The notes beneath the pieces were generated by a model. The model had not been told where the DNA came from. It did not search any database and worked only from the letters and a program-made list of their open reading frames with translations. The position numbers were made by a program, and so were the translations under genes. A stretch of DNA of 18,738 nt from Acidobacteriota bacterium (lineage in GTDB: Bacteria; Acidobacteriota; Terriglobia; Bryobacterales; Bryobacteraceae): contig JAEZIJ010000089.1 of NCBI GenBank assembly GCA_023436715.1, positions 1-18,738 of the forward strand, given 5' to 3'. Positions within the stretch are counted from its first letter, which is position 1. Every line of letters starts with the position of its first letter. This document shows, one piece after another, positions 1 through 9,002 of this stretch.

Positions 1-76
1 GGCCGGGCATGCCCGGCCCCTACAGGAACCACGCATGCGTGGTCCGTGGCCGGTCCCATGGGTACATGGGCATGTA
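1..76. repeat. Cluster of short perfect palindromes
   Basis: Successive palindromes fill this non-coding stretch. GGCCGGGCATGCCCGGCC (1-18) is a perfect 18-bp palindrome, ACCACGCATGCGTGGT (28-43) a perfect 16-bp palindrome, CCCATG (55-60) pairs with CATGGG (65-70), and TACATG (63-68) pairs with CATGTA (71-76), so the last two are mutually exclusive. No reading frame or U-tract accompanies them, so they do not look like terminators. They resemble the repetitive extragenic palindromes common between acidobacterial genes, but that family assignment is inference. The stretch 77-136 that follows shows nothing I can name. Confidence 0.6.
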
Positions 77-136
77 GGCCGCCAATAGCGATGAAGACCG
101 CTTGCTGACGCGCGCGGCTCGGAATCAGGGGAAACC

Positions 137-165
137 GCACAGGCCGGGAGGCCTGCCTGTGTCAC
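137..165 (-). repeat. Copy of the CACAGG/CCTGTG hairpin repeat, minus orientation
   Basis: Read on the minus strand this is a slightly diverged copy of the repeat seen at 8087-8111: GCACAGGCCGGGAGGCCTG is identical to the reverse complement of that element, followed by a four-base insertion and TGTCAC instead of TGCCAC. It lies upstream of the rimP promoter region and has no coding potential. See also 6078-6102 and 8087-8133. Confidence 0.55.
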
Positions 166-200
166 GGAACATGGAATTTCCTAAATCTCATTTGGGGGTG

Positions 201-206
201 TATAAT
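201..206 (+). promoter_or_regulatory. -10 box of the probable rimP-nusA-infB operon promoter
   Basis: A perfect TATAAT lies about 73 nt before the rimP start. No good TTGACA sits 16-18 nt upstream (the hexamers there are TTTCCT/TTCCTA-like), so the call rests on the -10 and on its position just ahead of the leader hairpin. Predicted transcription start is near 213, giving a ~65-nt leader that contains the hairpin at 231-253. Confidence 0.5.
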
Positions 207-230
207 TGATTTTAGATGTCGAGCCACTGA

Positions 231-253
231 AGTGGGCGAAAGCCCACTTTTTT
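231..253 (+). terminator. Attenuator-like intrinsic terminator in the rimP leader
   Basis: AGTGGGC (231-237), GAAA tetraloop-type loop, GCCCACT (242-248), then an uninterrupted T run to 253. This is a textbook intrinsic terminator, but it sits between the -10 box at 201-206 and the rimP ATG at 279, so it would cut short the operon's own transcript unless read through. It could alternatively end a transcript arriving from upstream. NusA, encoded two genes on, is known to act on hairpin pausing and termination, so feedback control is a reasonable inference. Confidence 0.7.
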
Positions 254-278
254 GTTGGCCAGTGGAAGCCCAGGAACC

Positions 279-743
279 ATGAACGAAGCGGTTGTCGCTC
301 AAGTGACGGAGATCGCCGAACGTGTGGGTCGATCTGAGGGGATCGAAATTGTCGACGCAAGACTCCTGGGCGGGGGCTCGAGGCGGATGCTGAGGATCGT
401 GATCGATAAGCCCGGCGGTGTGTCCCACGCCGACTGTGAGCTCATTTCTCAGCAAGTGGGAACCATTCTCGATGTGGAAGATGTCATTCCGGGGGGGAAG
501 TACACCTTAGAGGTGAGCTCCCCGGGAGTGGAGCGGCCGTTGAAGAGACCGCGCGATTTTGAGCGGTTTGCCGGCAGCAAAATCCAGATCACCCTGCGGG
601 AACCGGTCGAGAACCGGCGCAGGTGGGAAGGGATACTGGCGGGCTTCTCCGGCGACACGGTAACGCTCGAACCCGAGCCGGGCAAGAGCATCCGCTTCAC
701 GCTCCAACAGGTCGAGAAGGCGAATCTGAAGTTCGACTGGTAA
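279..743 (+). CDS. rimP: Ribosome maturation factor RimP
   Basis: RimP binds the 30S subunit and assists its late maturation in the cytoplasm. The 154-residue length and the motif LEVSSPGVERPL (residues 77-88) are typical, as is the N-terminal alpha/beta domain with LRIVIDKPGG (residues 38-47) and a C-terminal SH3-like barrel region (GILAGFSGDTVTLE). I chose the ATG at 279, preceded by AGGAA at 272-276, over an in-frame TTG at 252 that lies in the leader terminator's T run. It is first in the rimP-nusA-infB-ylxP-rbfA operon, with nusA 30 nt downstream, and its expression probably depends on the leader hairpin at 231-253. Confidence 0.93.
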   Translation: MNEAVVAQVTEIAERVGRSEGIEIVDARLLGGGSRRMLRIVIDKPGGVSHADCELISQQVGTILDVEDVIPGGKYTLEVSSPGVERPLKRPRDFERFAGSKIQITLREPVENRRRWEGILAGFSGDTVTLEPEPGKSIRFTLQQVEKANLKFDW

Positions 744-773
744 TCTCCTGACATCTCGGAAAGAGGAAATACC

Positions 774-2225
774 TTGGGAACGATCTACCAATCCATAGAG
801 ATTCTGAGCAAAGAGAAGGGCATTGACCCGCAGATAGTGATCGACGCGGTCAAGGACGCTATGCTCGTTGCCGCGAAGAAGCACTATCACACCAACGAGG
901 AGCTGGTAGCGGAATTCGACGAGCAGACGGGCGCCATCCAGATCTTTGCCGTGAAGAAAGTGGTTGAGACGGTTGAAGACCCGCTGACCCAGATTTCCCT
1001 CGAGGAAGCCCGCCGGTATAGCGCGGAGGCTCAGCCGGGATCGGAAGTCCGGTTTGCCAAATCGACCGAGTTGCTGGGCCGGATCTCGGCGCAAACCGCC
1101 AAGCAGGTGATTCTCCAGAAGGTGCGCGAAGCCGAGCGGGAGACGATTTACCTCGAGTACTCCGGGCGCGTCGGAGAGCTGGTCAACTGCATGGTAAAGC
1201 GCATCGAAGGGCAGGACCTGGTGGTAGACGTCGGCAAGACGGAAGCGCGGCTGCCGAAGAAGGAGCAGTCGAAGCTGGAGAGCTTCAGTGTGGGCGACCG
1301 CGTGCGGTGCGTTATCCGCAGCGTCGAGAAATCCGGCAAGAACCCGGGCGTAGTGGTGTCGCGAGCGGCCCCCGAGCTGGTCATCCGGCTTTTCGAGCAG
1401 GAAGTTCCCGAGATTTACGACAACACGGTCACCATCAAAGGCTGCGCGCGGGAAGCCGGGGAGCGGACCAAGATCGCCGTGCAGAGCCGCGACCGGGATG
1501 TGGACAGCGTGGGCGCCTGCGTCGGGATGAAGGGCATGAGGGTGCAGTCGATCATCCGGGAACTGCGCGGAGAGAAGATCGACATCATCGAGTACTCGGA
1601 GGAAGCGGTAGCCTTCGCAACCCACGCGCTCAGTCCGGCCAAGATCAGCCGGGTAAGCATCGTGGACGGGACCGGGAAGCACATGGAAGTCATCGTGGAC
1701 GACTCTCAGCTCTCGCTCGCCATCGGGAAGAAGGGGCAAAACGTGCGGCTCGCGGCCAAGCTTCTCGGCTGGCGGATCGACATCAAGAGCGAGGAAGAGA
1801 AGCGGCAGGAAGTGGAATCGCAGATGGCGGCGCTGGTGGTATCGGGCGCGCCGGTATCCGTGCTGGTGGATCATGGAATGGCGGAAAAGGTAGTGGAGAA
1901 GCTGCTGGAAGCCGGCATTGGAACGGTCGAGAAGCTCGGGGCGATGACACCGGAGCAGTTGGAAGAAATTCCCGGGATCGGGCCGAAGACGGTAGAGCTG
2001 ATCCAACTGGCCGTCAACAACTACTACGCGCAATTCGAGGAAGCCGCGGTTCCGGAAATCGAATCACAGGAATTGGCCGCGGAAGAGGTTGCTCCGCCTG
2101 AGGAAGGCGGGAGCGTAAACGAGGCGGAAGATGTCTCCGCCGCGATGGAAACAGGGTCGGGCGACACCGGAACAGAACTGGCGTCTCCGGAGTCCGAATC
2201 CGGGAGTTCCGCGAAAACCGAATAG
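774..2225 (+). CDS. nusA: Transcription termination/antitermination protein NusA
   Basis: NusA binds RNA polymerase and nascent RNA, promoting pausing and hairpin-dependent termination, and takes part in antitermination. The 483 residues contain the N-terminal polymerase-binding domain, an S1 domain (about 135-200, GRVGELVNCMVKRIEGQDLV), two KH domains (about 230-345; GMKGMRVQSIIREL and AIGKKGQNVRLAAKLLGW), and a helix-hairpin-helix segment with IPGIGPKTVELI near residue 400. The last ~60 residues are an acidic, low-complexity tail. Start is TTG at 774, with AAGAGGAA 8 nt upstream and no better ATG; the translated start GTIYQSIEILSKEKGI matches the family's N-terminus. It lies between rimP and infB; the usual ylxR that often follows nusA is absent. 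Confidence 0.95.
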   Translation: MGTIYQSIEILSKEKGIDPQIVIDAVKDAMLVAAKKHYHTNEELVAEFDEQTGAIQIFAVKKVVETVEDPLTQISLEEARRYSAEAQPGSEVRFAKSTELLGRISAQTAKQVILQKVREAERETIYLEYSGRVGELVNCMVKRIEGQDLVVDVGKTEARLPKKEQSKLESFSVGDRVRCVIRSVEKSGKNPGVVVSRAAPELVIRLFEQEVPEIYDNTVTIKGCAREAGERTKIAVQSRDRDVDSVGACVGMKGMRVQSIIRELRGEKIDIIEYSEEAVAFATHALSPAKISRVSIVDGTGKHMEVIVDDSQLSLAIGKKGQNVRLAAKLLGWRIDIKSEEEKRQEVESQMAALVVSGAPVSVLVDHGMAEKVVEKLLEAGIGTVEKLGAMTPEQLEEIPGIGPKTVELIQLAVNNYYAQFEEAAVPEIESQELAAEEVAPPEEGGSVNEAEDVSAAMETGSGDTGTELASPESESGSSAKTE

Positions 2226-2369
2226 ATTGTATCGAATCTGATACGATGAAGGTCTCGGCTTGAACCCGGAGGCTAGGACAAAACTCGTAGAGCCAGCGTG
2301 CGGCGCGATCTCTGAAGAGATTGGACGCCAGGGTTGTGTCGTCTTGACCCCGGGGATCTTATTGAACGT

Positions 2370-5354
<2,985 letters not shown>

Positions 5355-5361
5355 CCCTGTA

Positions 5362-5649
5362 ATGGCAAGTATAGGCGTGCTCACTCTGGAGGTGCGGCTG
5401 GACGGGTCGCACTCGCTAAAGGAGAAACGCCACGTTGTTCAGAGCGTGAAGGAGCGCCTGCGGCACAAGTACAACGTGGCGATAGCGGAGATCGACTGCC
5501 AGGACCTCTGGCAGCGGGCTGTGCTGGCCGCCGTAACTGTATCAAGCGACCACGGGCATGCCGCGGTAGTTCTGCAATCCGTCGAACGGGAAGCGGCATC
5601 CCTGCTGGGGCCGGAGTTGGTCAGTGCCACCGTAGAGTGGCTGGAGTAA
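5362..5649 (+). CDS. ylxP: DUF503 / YlxP-like small protein
   Basis: A 95-residue protein of the DUF503 family, which commonly sits between infB and rbfA; YlxP-type proteins are thought to help ribosome maturation, though the biochemical role is not settled. The family signature is visible as IGVLTLEVRLDGSHSLKEKR at the N-terminus, then VVQSVKERLRHKYNVAIAEI. ATG 5362 begins 7 nt after the infB stop; an in-frame upstream ATG at 5329 lies inside infB and would add unrelated residues. No strong ribosome-binding site precedes it, so translation is probably coupled to infB. rbfA follows after 6 nt. Confidence 0.88.
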   Translation: MASIGVLTLEVRLDGSHSLKEKRHVVQSVKERLRHKYNVAIAEIDCQDLWQRAVLAAVTVSSDHGHAAVVLQSVEREAASLLGPELVSATVEWLE

Positions 5650-5655
5650 GTCAGG

Positions 5656-6030
5656 ATGGAACCCCACCGCGCGGAACGCGTCTCCGAAGCGTTGCGCGAG
5701 GAGCTTGCGGAGATCATTGAATACGAACTGTCGGACCCGCGCTTGCGCGGCGTCACGGTTACAGCCGTGCACGTCACCCCGGACATGCGGCACGCCCATG
5801 TGATGGTGAGCACCGGCGGCACGCCCGAAGAGACGCAACAGGCGCTCGAGGGACTGCTGCACGCGTCGCAGTACCTGCGCCGGGAGTTATCGAGCCGGAT
5901 CAGGGTCTGGCGCATACCCGAGCTGCACTTCGAGCAGGAGGCGTCTTCCGGCGCGGCCAACCGCGTAGAGGAACTCCTGGGCCGGGTGCGAAAGAGCCGT
6001 AAAAAAGATACCGGCGATAGCGAAAAATAG
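5656..6030 (+). CDS. rbfA: 30S ribosome-binding factor RbfA
   Basis: RbfA is a KH-fold protein that binds immature 30S subunits and is needed for 16S rRNA 5'-end processing, especially in the cold. The 124-residue protein shows the family pattern: RVSEALREELAEIIEYEL, then DPRLRGVTVTAVHVTPDMRHAHVMVS, and the helical YLRRELSSRIRVWRIPELHFE segment, ending in a charged tail. GGAG at 5642-5645 lies about 10 nt before the ATG. It follows ylxP by 6 nt and closes the ribosome-assembly part of the operon; truB and rpsO, which often come next, are replaced here by an apbE-like gene 8 nt downstream. Confidence 0.94.
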   Translation: MEPHRAERVSEALREELAEIIEYELSDPRLRGVTVTAVHVTPDMRHAHVMVSTGGTPEETQQALEGLLHASQYLRRELSSRIRVWRIPELHFEQEASSGAANRVEELLGRVRKSRKKDTGDSEK

Positions 6031-6038
6031 CCCAAACG

Positions 6039-7064
6039 ATGCCACGGTTCGTGCTACTTTTGTTTTTGTTGGCGCCGGTGGCACAGGTCACCAGCCTGTG
6101 CGCTGCATTGGCCGGCCCGGTCCGGCAGGAGGCGGTTTCCCAGGAAACCAGCCAACTGCTTCGGCTCGAGGAGAGCGTGGACGCCATGGGCTCCACGTAC
6201 TCGGTGGTTGTCTATGGGCGCGACCGCAACCAGTTGGAGGCCGCCGTCGAGGCGGCATTCGACGAGGTGCGGCGTCTGGACCGCTTGCTGTCGAACTACC
6301 GGCCGGACAGCGATCTCAGCGAGATCAACCGGTTCGCGGCCCAGCGTCCCGTAAAGGTGACGCCCGAGGTTTTCCAGTTGCTTTCGAAGTGTCTGGAATT
6401 CAGCCGCGAAAGCGAGGGCGCCTTCGACATCAGCGTCGGCCCGCTGATGAAGGTTTGGGGATTCTACAAAGGCACGGGCCATCTCCCCCGCAAAGCGGAG
6501 ATGGCGCGGGCGTTCACAAAGGTAGGCTATCGAAAGATTCAGATCGACTCCGAAAACCGGACGGTACGTTTCACACAAGCCGGCGTGGAACTCGACCCCG
6601 GCGGGATCGGCAAAGGGTACGCCGTGGATCGCATGGTTGAAATTCTGAAGGAGAGCGGCATCTCGTCAGCCCTGATCACAGCGGGGGGGAGCAGCATTTA
6701 TGCGCTCGGCGCCCCGAATAACGACAAGGGGTGGGAGATCAAGATCCGCGATCCGAAAAATCAGCGAAAGACGGTGACAGACGTATACCTGAAAGACCAG
6801 TCCTTATCCACCTCCGGCAGCTACGAAAAGTTCTTCGAAGCGGACGGGAAGATCTACAGCCACATCATGGACCCTCGCACAGGGTATCCCGCCAGCGGCA
6901 TACTGTCCGTTTCGGTGGTTGCCCCGACGGCGCTCGACAGCGAGGCCTGGACCAAACCCTACTTCATCCTCGGCCGTCAATGGACGGCTAACCACAAACC
7001 CAAGAACTTTCGTGTATACATATGCGAGGACAGAGCGGAACAGCCATGCGCATGGCTCCAATGA
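6039..7064 (+). CDS. apbE: Exported ApbE-like FAD:protein FMN transferase
   Basis: ApbE enzymes transfer FMN from FAD onto a Thr/Ser of target flavoproteins (for example Rnf/Nqr subunits) outside the cytoplasmic membrane, with Mg2+. Visible family motifs: LSNYRPDSDLSEINR (84-98), GAFDISVGPLMKVWGF (127-142), DPGGIGKGYAVD (186-197), HIMDPRTGYP (275-284). Residues 1-25 are hydrophobic and suit a signal peptide; the Cys at 21 lacks a good lipobox. The C-terminal segment reads SEAWTKPYFILG, where many family members have DALSTALFVLG; if aligned on the F-x-L-G, the metal-binding Asp becomes Glu302 and the Thr becomes Lys306, so activity is less certain. A copy of the CACAGG/CCTGTG repeat lies inside the signal-peptide codons. 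The gene ends in an ATGA overlap with hemE. Confidence 0.85.
   Translation: MPRFVLLLFLLAPVAQVTSLCAALAGPVRQEAVSQETSQLLRLEESVDAMGSTYSVVVYGRDRNQLEAAVEAAFDEVRRLDRLLSNYRPDSDLSEINRFAAQRPVKVTPEVFQLLSKCLEFSRESEGAFDISVGPLMKVWGFYKGTGHLPRKAEMARAFTKVGYRKIQIDSENRTVRFTQAGVELDPGGIGKGYAVDRMVEILKESGISSALITAGGSSIYALGAPNNDKGWEIKIRDPKNQRKTVTDVYLKDQSLSTSGSYEKFFEADGKIYSHIMDPRTGYPASGILSVSVVAPTALDSEAWTKPYFILGRQWTANHKPKNFRVYICEDRAEQPCAWLQ
6078..6102 (+). repeat. Diverged hairpin-repeat copy inside apbE
   Basis: GTGGCACAGG (6078-6087) and GCCTGTGCG (6094-6102) flank a short loop; by eye about 21 of 25 positions agree with the repeat at 8087-8111. It lies in frame in the signal-peptide region of the apbE-like gene and encodes part of the stretch VAQVTSLCA. 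Confidence 0.55.
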
Positions 7065-8083
7065 ACAGCCGGTTTCTGGACGCCTGCCGCCGCCGCCCCA
7101 CGGACGTCAGGCCCGTGTGGTTTATGCGGCAGGCGGGGCGTTATCTCAAACAATATCGTGAGATTCGGGCCAAGCACGGGATCCTGGAGATCTGCAAGCG
7201 CCCGGACCTTGCGGCTGCCGTCACGCTGCAACCGGTGGAGATATTGGACGTAGACGCCGCCATCATCTTCGCCGACCTGCTGCTGCCGGTGGAGCCGATG
7301 GGCCTCAAGCTGAGATTCGTCAGCGGCGAGGGCCCGGTGATCGAGAATCCTGTCCGCACCTCGGAGGACATCGACACTCTGTCGATTTCCAACACGGATG
7401 ACCTCGGCTACGTCGGGGAATCGATCCAGATGGTGGTGAAGGCCCTGGCGGGCAAAGTGCCGGTGATCGGGTTCGTTGGAGCGCCATTCACGCTGGCCAG
7501 CTACATCATCGAGGGCGGGCCGTCGCGCACGTTCCTCAAAACGAAGCAGATGATGTATTCCAATGAGACGCTATGGCGGCGGCTCATGGGCAAGCTGGTG
7601 GATGTGTTGGGCCCGTTCGGAATTCTGCAGGTGGCTGCGGGTGCCCGCGCCATCCAGGTGTTCGATAGCTGGGTGGGCGCGCTCGGCCCGGACGATTACG
7701 TCCGCTACGTGGCTCCGTACTCGCGCGCGCTGATAGAGCGGGTCCGATCGACCGGTGTGCCTGTGATCCATTTCGGCACGGGCGCCGGCGGATTCTTCCG
7801 CGAGTTGCACGCGGCGGGCGGGGACGTCCTCGGCATCGACTGGCGCGTGAATATCGACCAGGCATGGATGGACATCAGCTACCGTTCGGCGATTCAGGGC
7901 AACCTGGACCCGGCGGTGCTCTTCGCTCCACTGTCGGAGTTGAAGATGCGTGTACACGAGATGCTGAAACGCACAGGAACGCGTCCCGGGCATATCTTCA
8001 ACCTCGGGCACGGCGTTCTTCCGGAGACGCCTGTGGAGCACGTGAAGGCCGTGGTGCAGTTCGTGCGGGAGTTCAAGCCTTGA
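7061..8083 (+). CDS. hemE: Uroporphyrinogen decarboxylase
   Basis: HemE removes four carboxyl groups from uroporphyrinogen III to give coproporphyrinogen III, in the cytoplasmic haem pathway. The 340 residues carry the first signature PVWFMRQAGRYL (18-29, with the substrate-binding Arg residues) and the IIFADLLLP segment with Asp72 at the catalytic aspartate position, plus GFVGAPFTLASYIIEGG and a C-terminal FNLGHGVLPETPVEHV. I chose ATG 7061 since the family starts close to NSRFLDACRRRP; in-frame ATGs at 7022, 7046 and 7052 lie within apbE. The chosen start overlaps the apbE stop as ATGA, which points to translational coupling. hemH follows after a hairpin repeat. Confidence 0.95.
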   Translation: MNSRFLDACRRRPTDVRPVWFMRQAGRYLKQYREIRAKHGILEICKRPDLAAAVTLQPVEILDVDAAIIFADLLLPVEPMGLKLRFVSGEGPVIENPVRTSEDIDTLSISNTDDLGYVGESIQMVVKALAGKVPVIGFVGAPFTLASYIIEGGPSRTFLKTKQMMYSNETLWRRLMGKLVDVLGPFGILQVAAGARAIQVFDSWVGALGPDDYVRYVAPYSRALIERVRSTGVPVIHFGTGAGGFFRELHAAGGDVLGIDWRVNIDQAWMDISYRSAIQGNLDPAVLFAPLSELKMRVHEMLKRTGTRPGHIFNLGHGVLPETPVEHVKAVVQFVREFKP

Positions 8084-8086
8084 GCG

Positions 8087-8133
8087 GTGGCACAGGCCTC
8101 CCGGCCTGTGCTGCACAGGGAGGCCTGTGCCAC
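8087..8133 (+). repeat. 47-bp hairpin repeat covering the hemH ribosome-binding site and start
   Basis: GTGGCACAGGCCTCCC (8087-8102) and GGGAGGCCTGTGCCAC (8118-8133) are exact reverse complements of 16 nt with a 15-nt spacer. The same bases can instead fold as two small hairpins: GCACAGGCC/GGCCTGTGC (8090-8098 with 8103-8111, loop TCCC) and GCACAGG/CCTGTGC (8113-8119 with 8124-8130, loop GAGG). The 3' arm contains GGGAGG (8118-8123) and the hemH GTG (8127-8129). It begins 3 nt after the hemE stop. There is no U-tract, so it is not a terminator. Confidence 0.85.
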
Positions 8134-9002
8134 TGAAGCAAGCTGTACTGCTGCTCGCCCACGGAGCGCCGGAACGCCTGGAAGATATCCCCGAATACCT
8201 GGCTCACGTGCGCGGCGGCCTGCCCACGCCGGAGACGACCGTCGAGGAAGTCCGGCGGCGGTACGTCGAGATCGGCGGCAGTTCGCCGCTGCTGGCGCGC
8301 ACGCGCGAACAGGCATCGGCGCTCGAAACGGCGCTGGGCATGCCGGTCTATTTCGGCATGCGCAACTGGCATCCGTTCATCGAGGAAACCTTGGCCAGAA
8401 TGCGCGACGACGGCATCGGGCGGGTGGTTGCGATCTGCCTCGTGCCGCAACAATCCAAGGCCAGCGTCGGGGCGTACTTCCGCAAAGTTCAGGCGGCCAG
8501 CCAGGAACTCGATATCGCCTGGGCCGGGAGTTTCCACGACTCGCCGCTGCTGCTCGAGGCCTTCCGGCAGAGGCTCGCGCCGCTGCTGCCCGCCGAGCGC
8601 TTGTTGTTCACGGCGCACAGCCTGCCTGAGCGCGCGCTCGAACCCGCGGACCCATACGACTCCGAGACGAAAGCCACGGCTGCGGGCGTGGCGGCACTCG
8701 CGAACCTGGCCACTTGGGATTTTGCCTACCAGAGCCAGGGGTTCACGGAAGACACGTGGCTGGGGCCGACTGTGGAATCGCAGCTCGACTGTTATGCAGC
8801 CGAAGGCGTGCGTGAAGTGGTTGTCGCGCCGATCGGGTTCGTTTGCGACCACGTCGAAATCCTTTACGACGTCGATATCCTGTTCCGCAATTACGCCCGG
8901 GAGCGCGGGATTACTCTCCGCAGGCCCGAATCCCTCAATGCGTCGCCCGCATTCATCGCCGCACTGGCCGAGGTAGCAAAGCAGAGGTTATGCGCCGAGT
9001 AG
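8127..9002 (+). CDS. hemH: Ferrochelatase (HemH/CpfC type)
   Basis: Inserts Fe2+ into a porphyrin ring. The 291-residue protein resembles the soluble Bacillus enzyme throughout: IGGSSPLLARTREQ (49-62), TAHSLPE (162-168) with the catalytic His164, GPTVESQLD (213-221), and PIGFVCDHVEILYD (235-248) with the catalytic Glu244. The segment LLAHGAP puts His12 where Bacillus CpfC has the metal-facing Tyr of MAYGTP. Start is GTG 8127; no other ATG/GTG/TTG fits, and GGGAGG lies only 3 nt upstream, both inside a perfect 16-bp hairpin arm, so translation may depend on ribosomes finishing hemE. Gene order hemE-hemH-hemY is that of Bacillus, where the substrate is coproporphyrin III; whether this enzyme uses copro- or protoporphyrin cannot be told here. 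It overlaps hemG by 13 nt. Confidence 0.93.
   Translation: MPLKQAVLLLAHGAPERLEDIPEYLAHVRGGLPTPETTVEEVRRRYVEIGGSSPLLARTREQASALETALGMPVYFGMRNWHPFIEETLARMRDDGIGRVVAICLVPQQSKASVGAYFRKVQAASQELDIAWAGSFHDSPLLLEAFRQRLAPLLPAERLLFTAHSLPERALEPADPYDSETKATAAGVAALANLATWDFAYQSQGFTEDTWLGPTVESQLDCYAAEGVREVVVAPIGFVCDHVEILYDVDILFRNYARERGITLRRPESLNASPAFIAALAEVAKQRLCAE

Noticed and set aside
507..2033. A 508-residue minus-strand frame opposite rimP/nusA
   Set aside because: It lies antisense to conserved NusA domains and shows only composition-driven, His/Asp/Arg-rich sequence.
2246..2263. Five-codon frame (MKVSA) ahead of infB as a leader peptide
   Set aside because: Too short and without a ribosome-binding site or associated terminator; expected by chance.
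6099..6105. Lipoprotein cleavage site at Cys21 of the apbE-like protein
   Set aside because: The residues before the Cys (TSL) do not fit a lipobox; a normal signal peptide is likelier.
8084..8133. The hemE-hemH hairpin as a transcription terminator
   Set aside because: No T run follows the stem, and the hemH start lies inside it.
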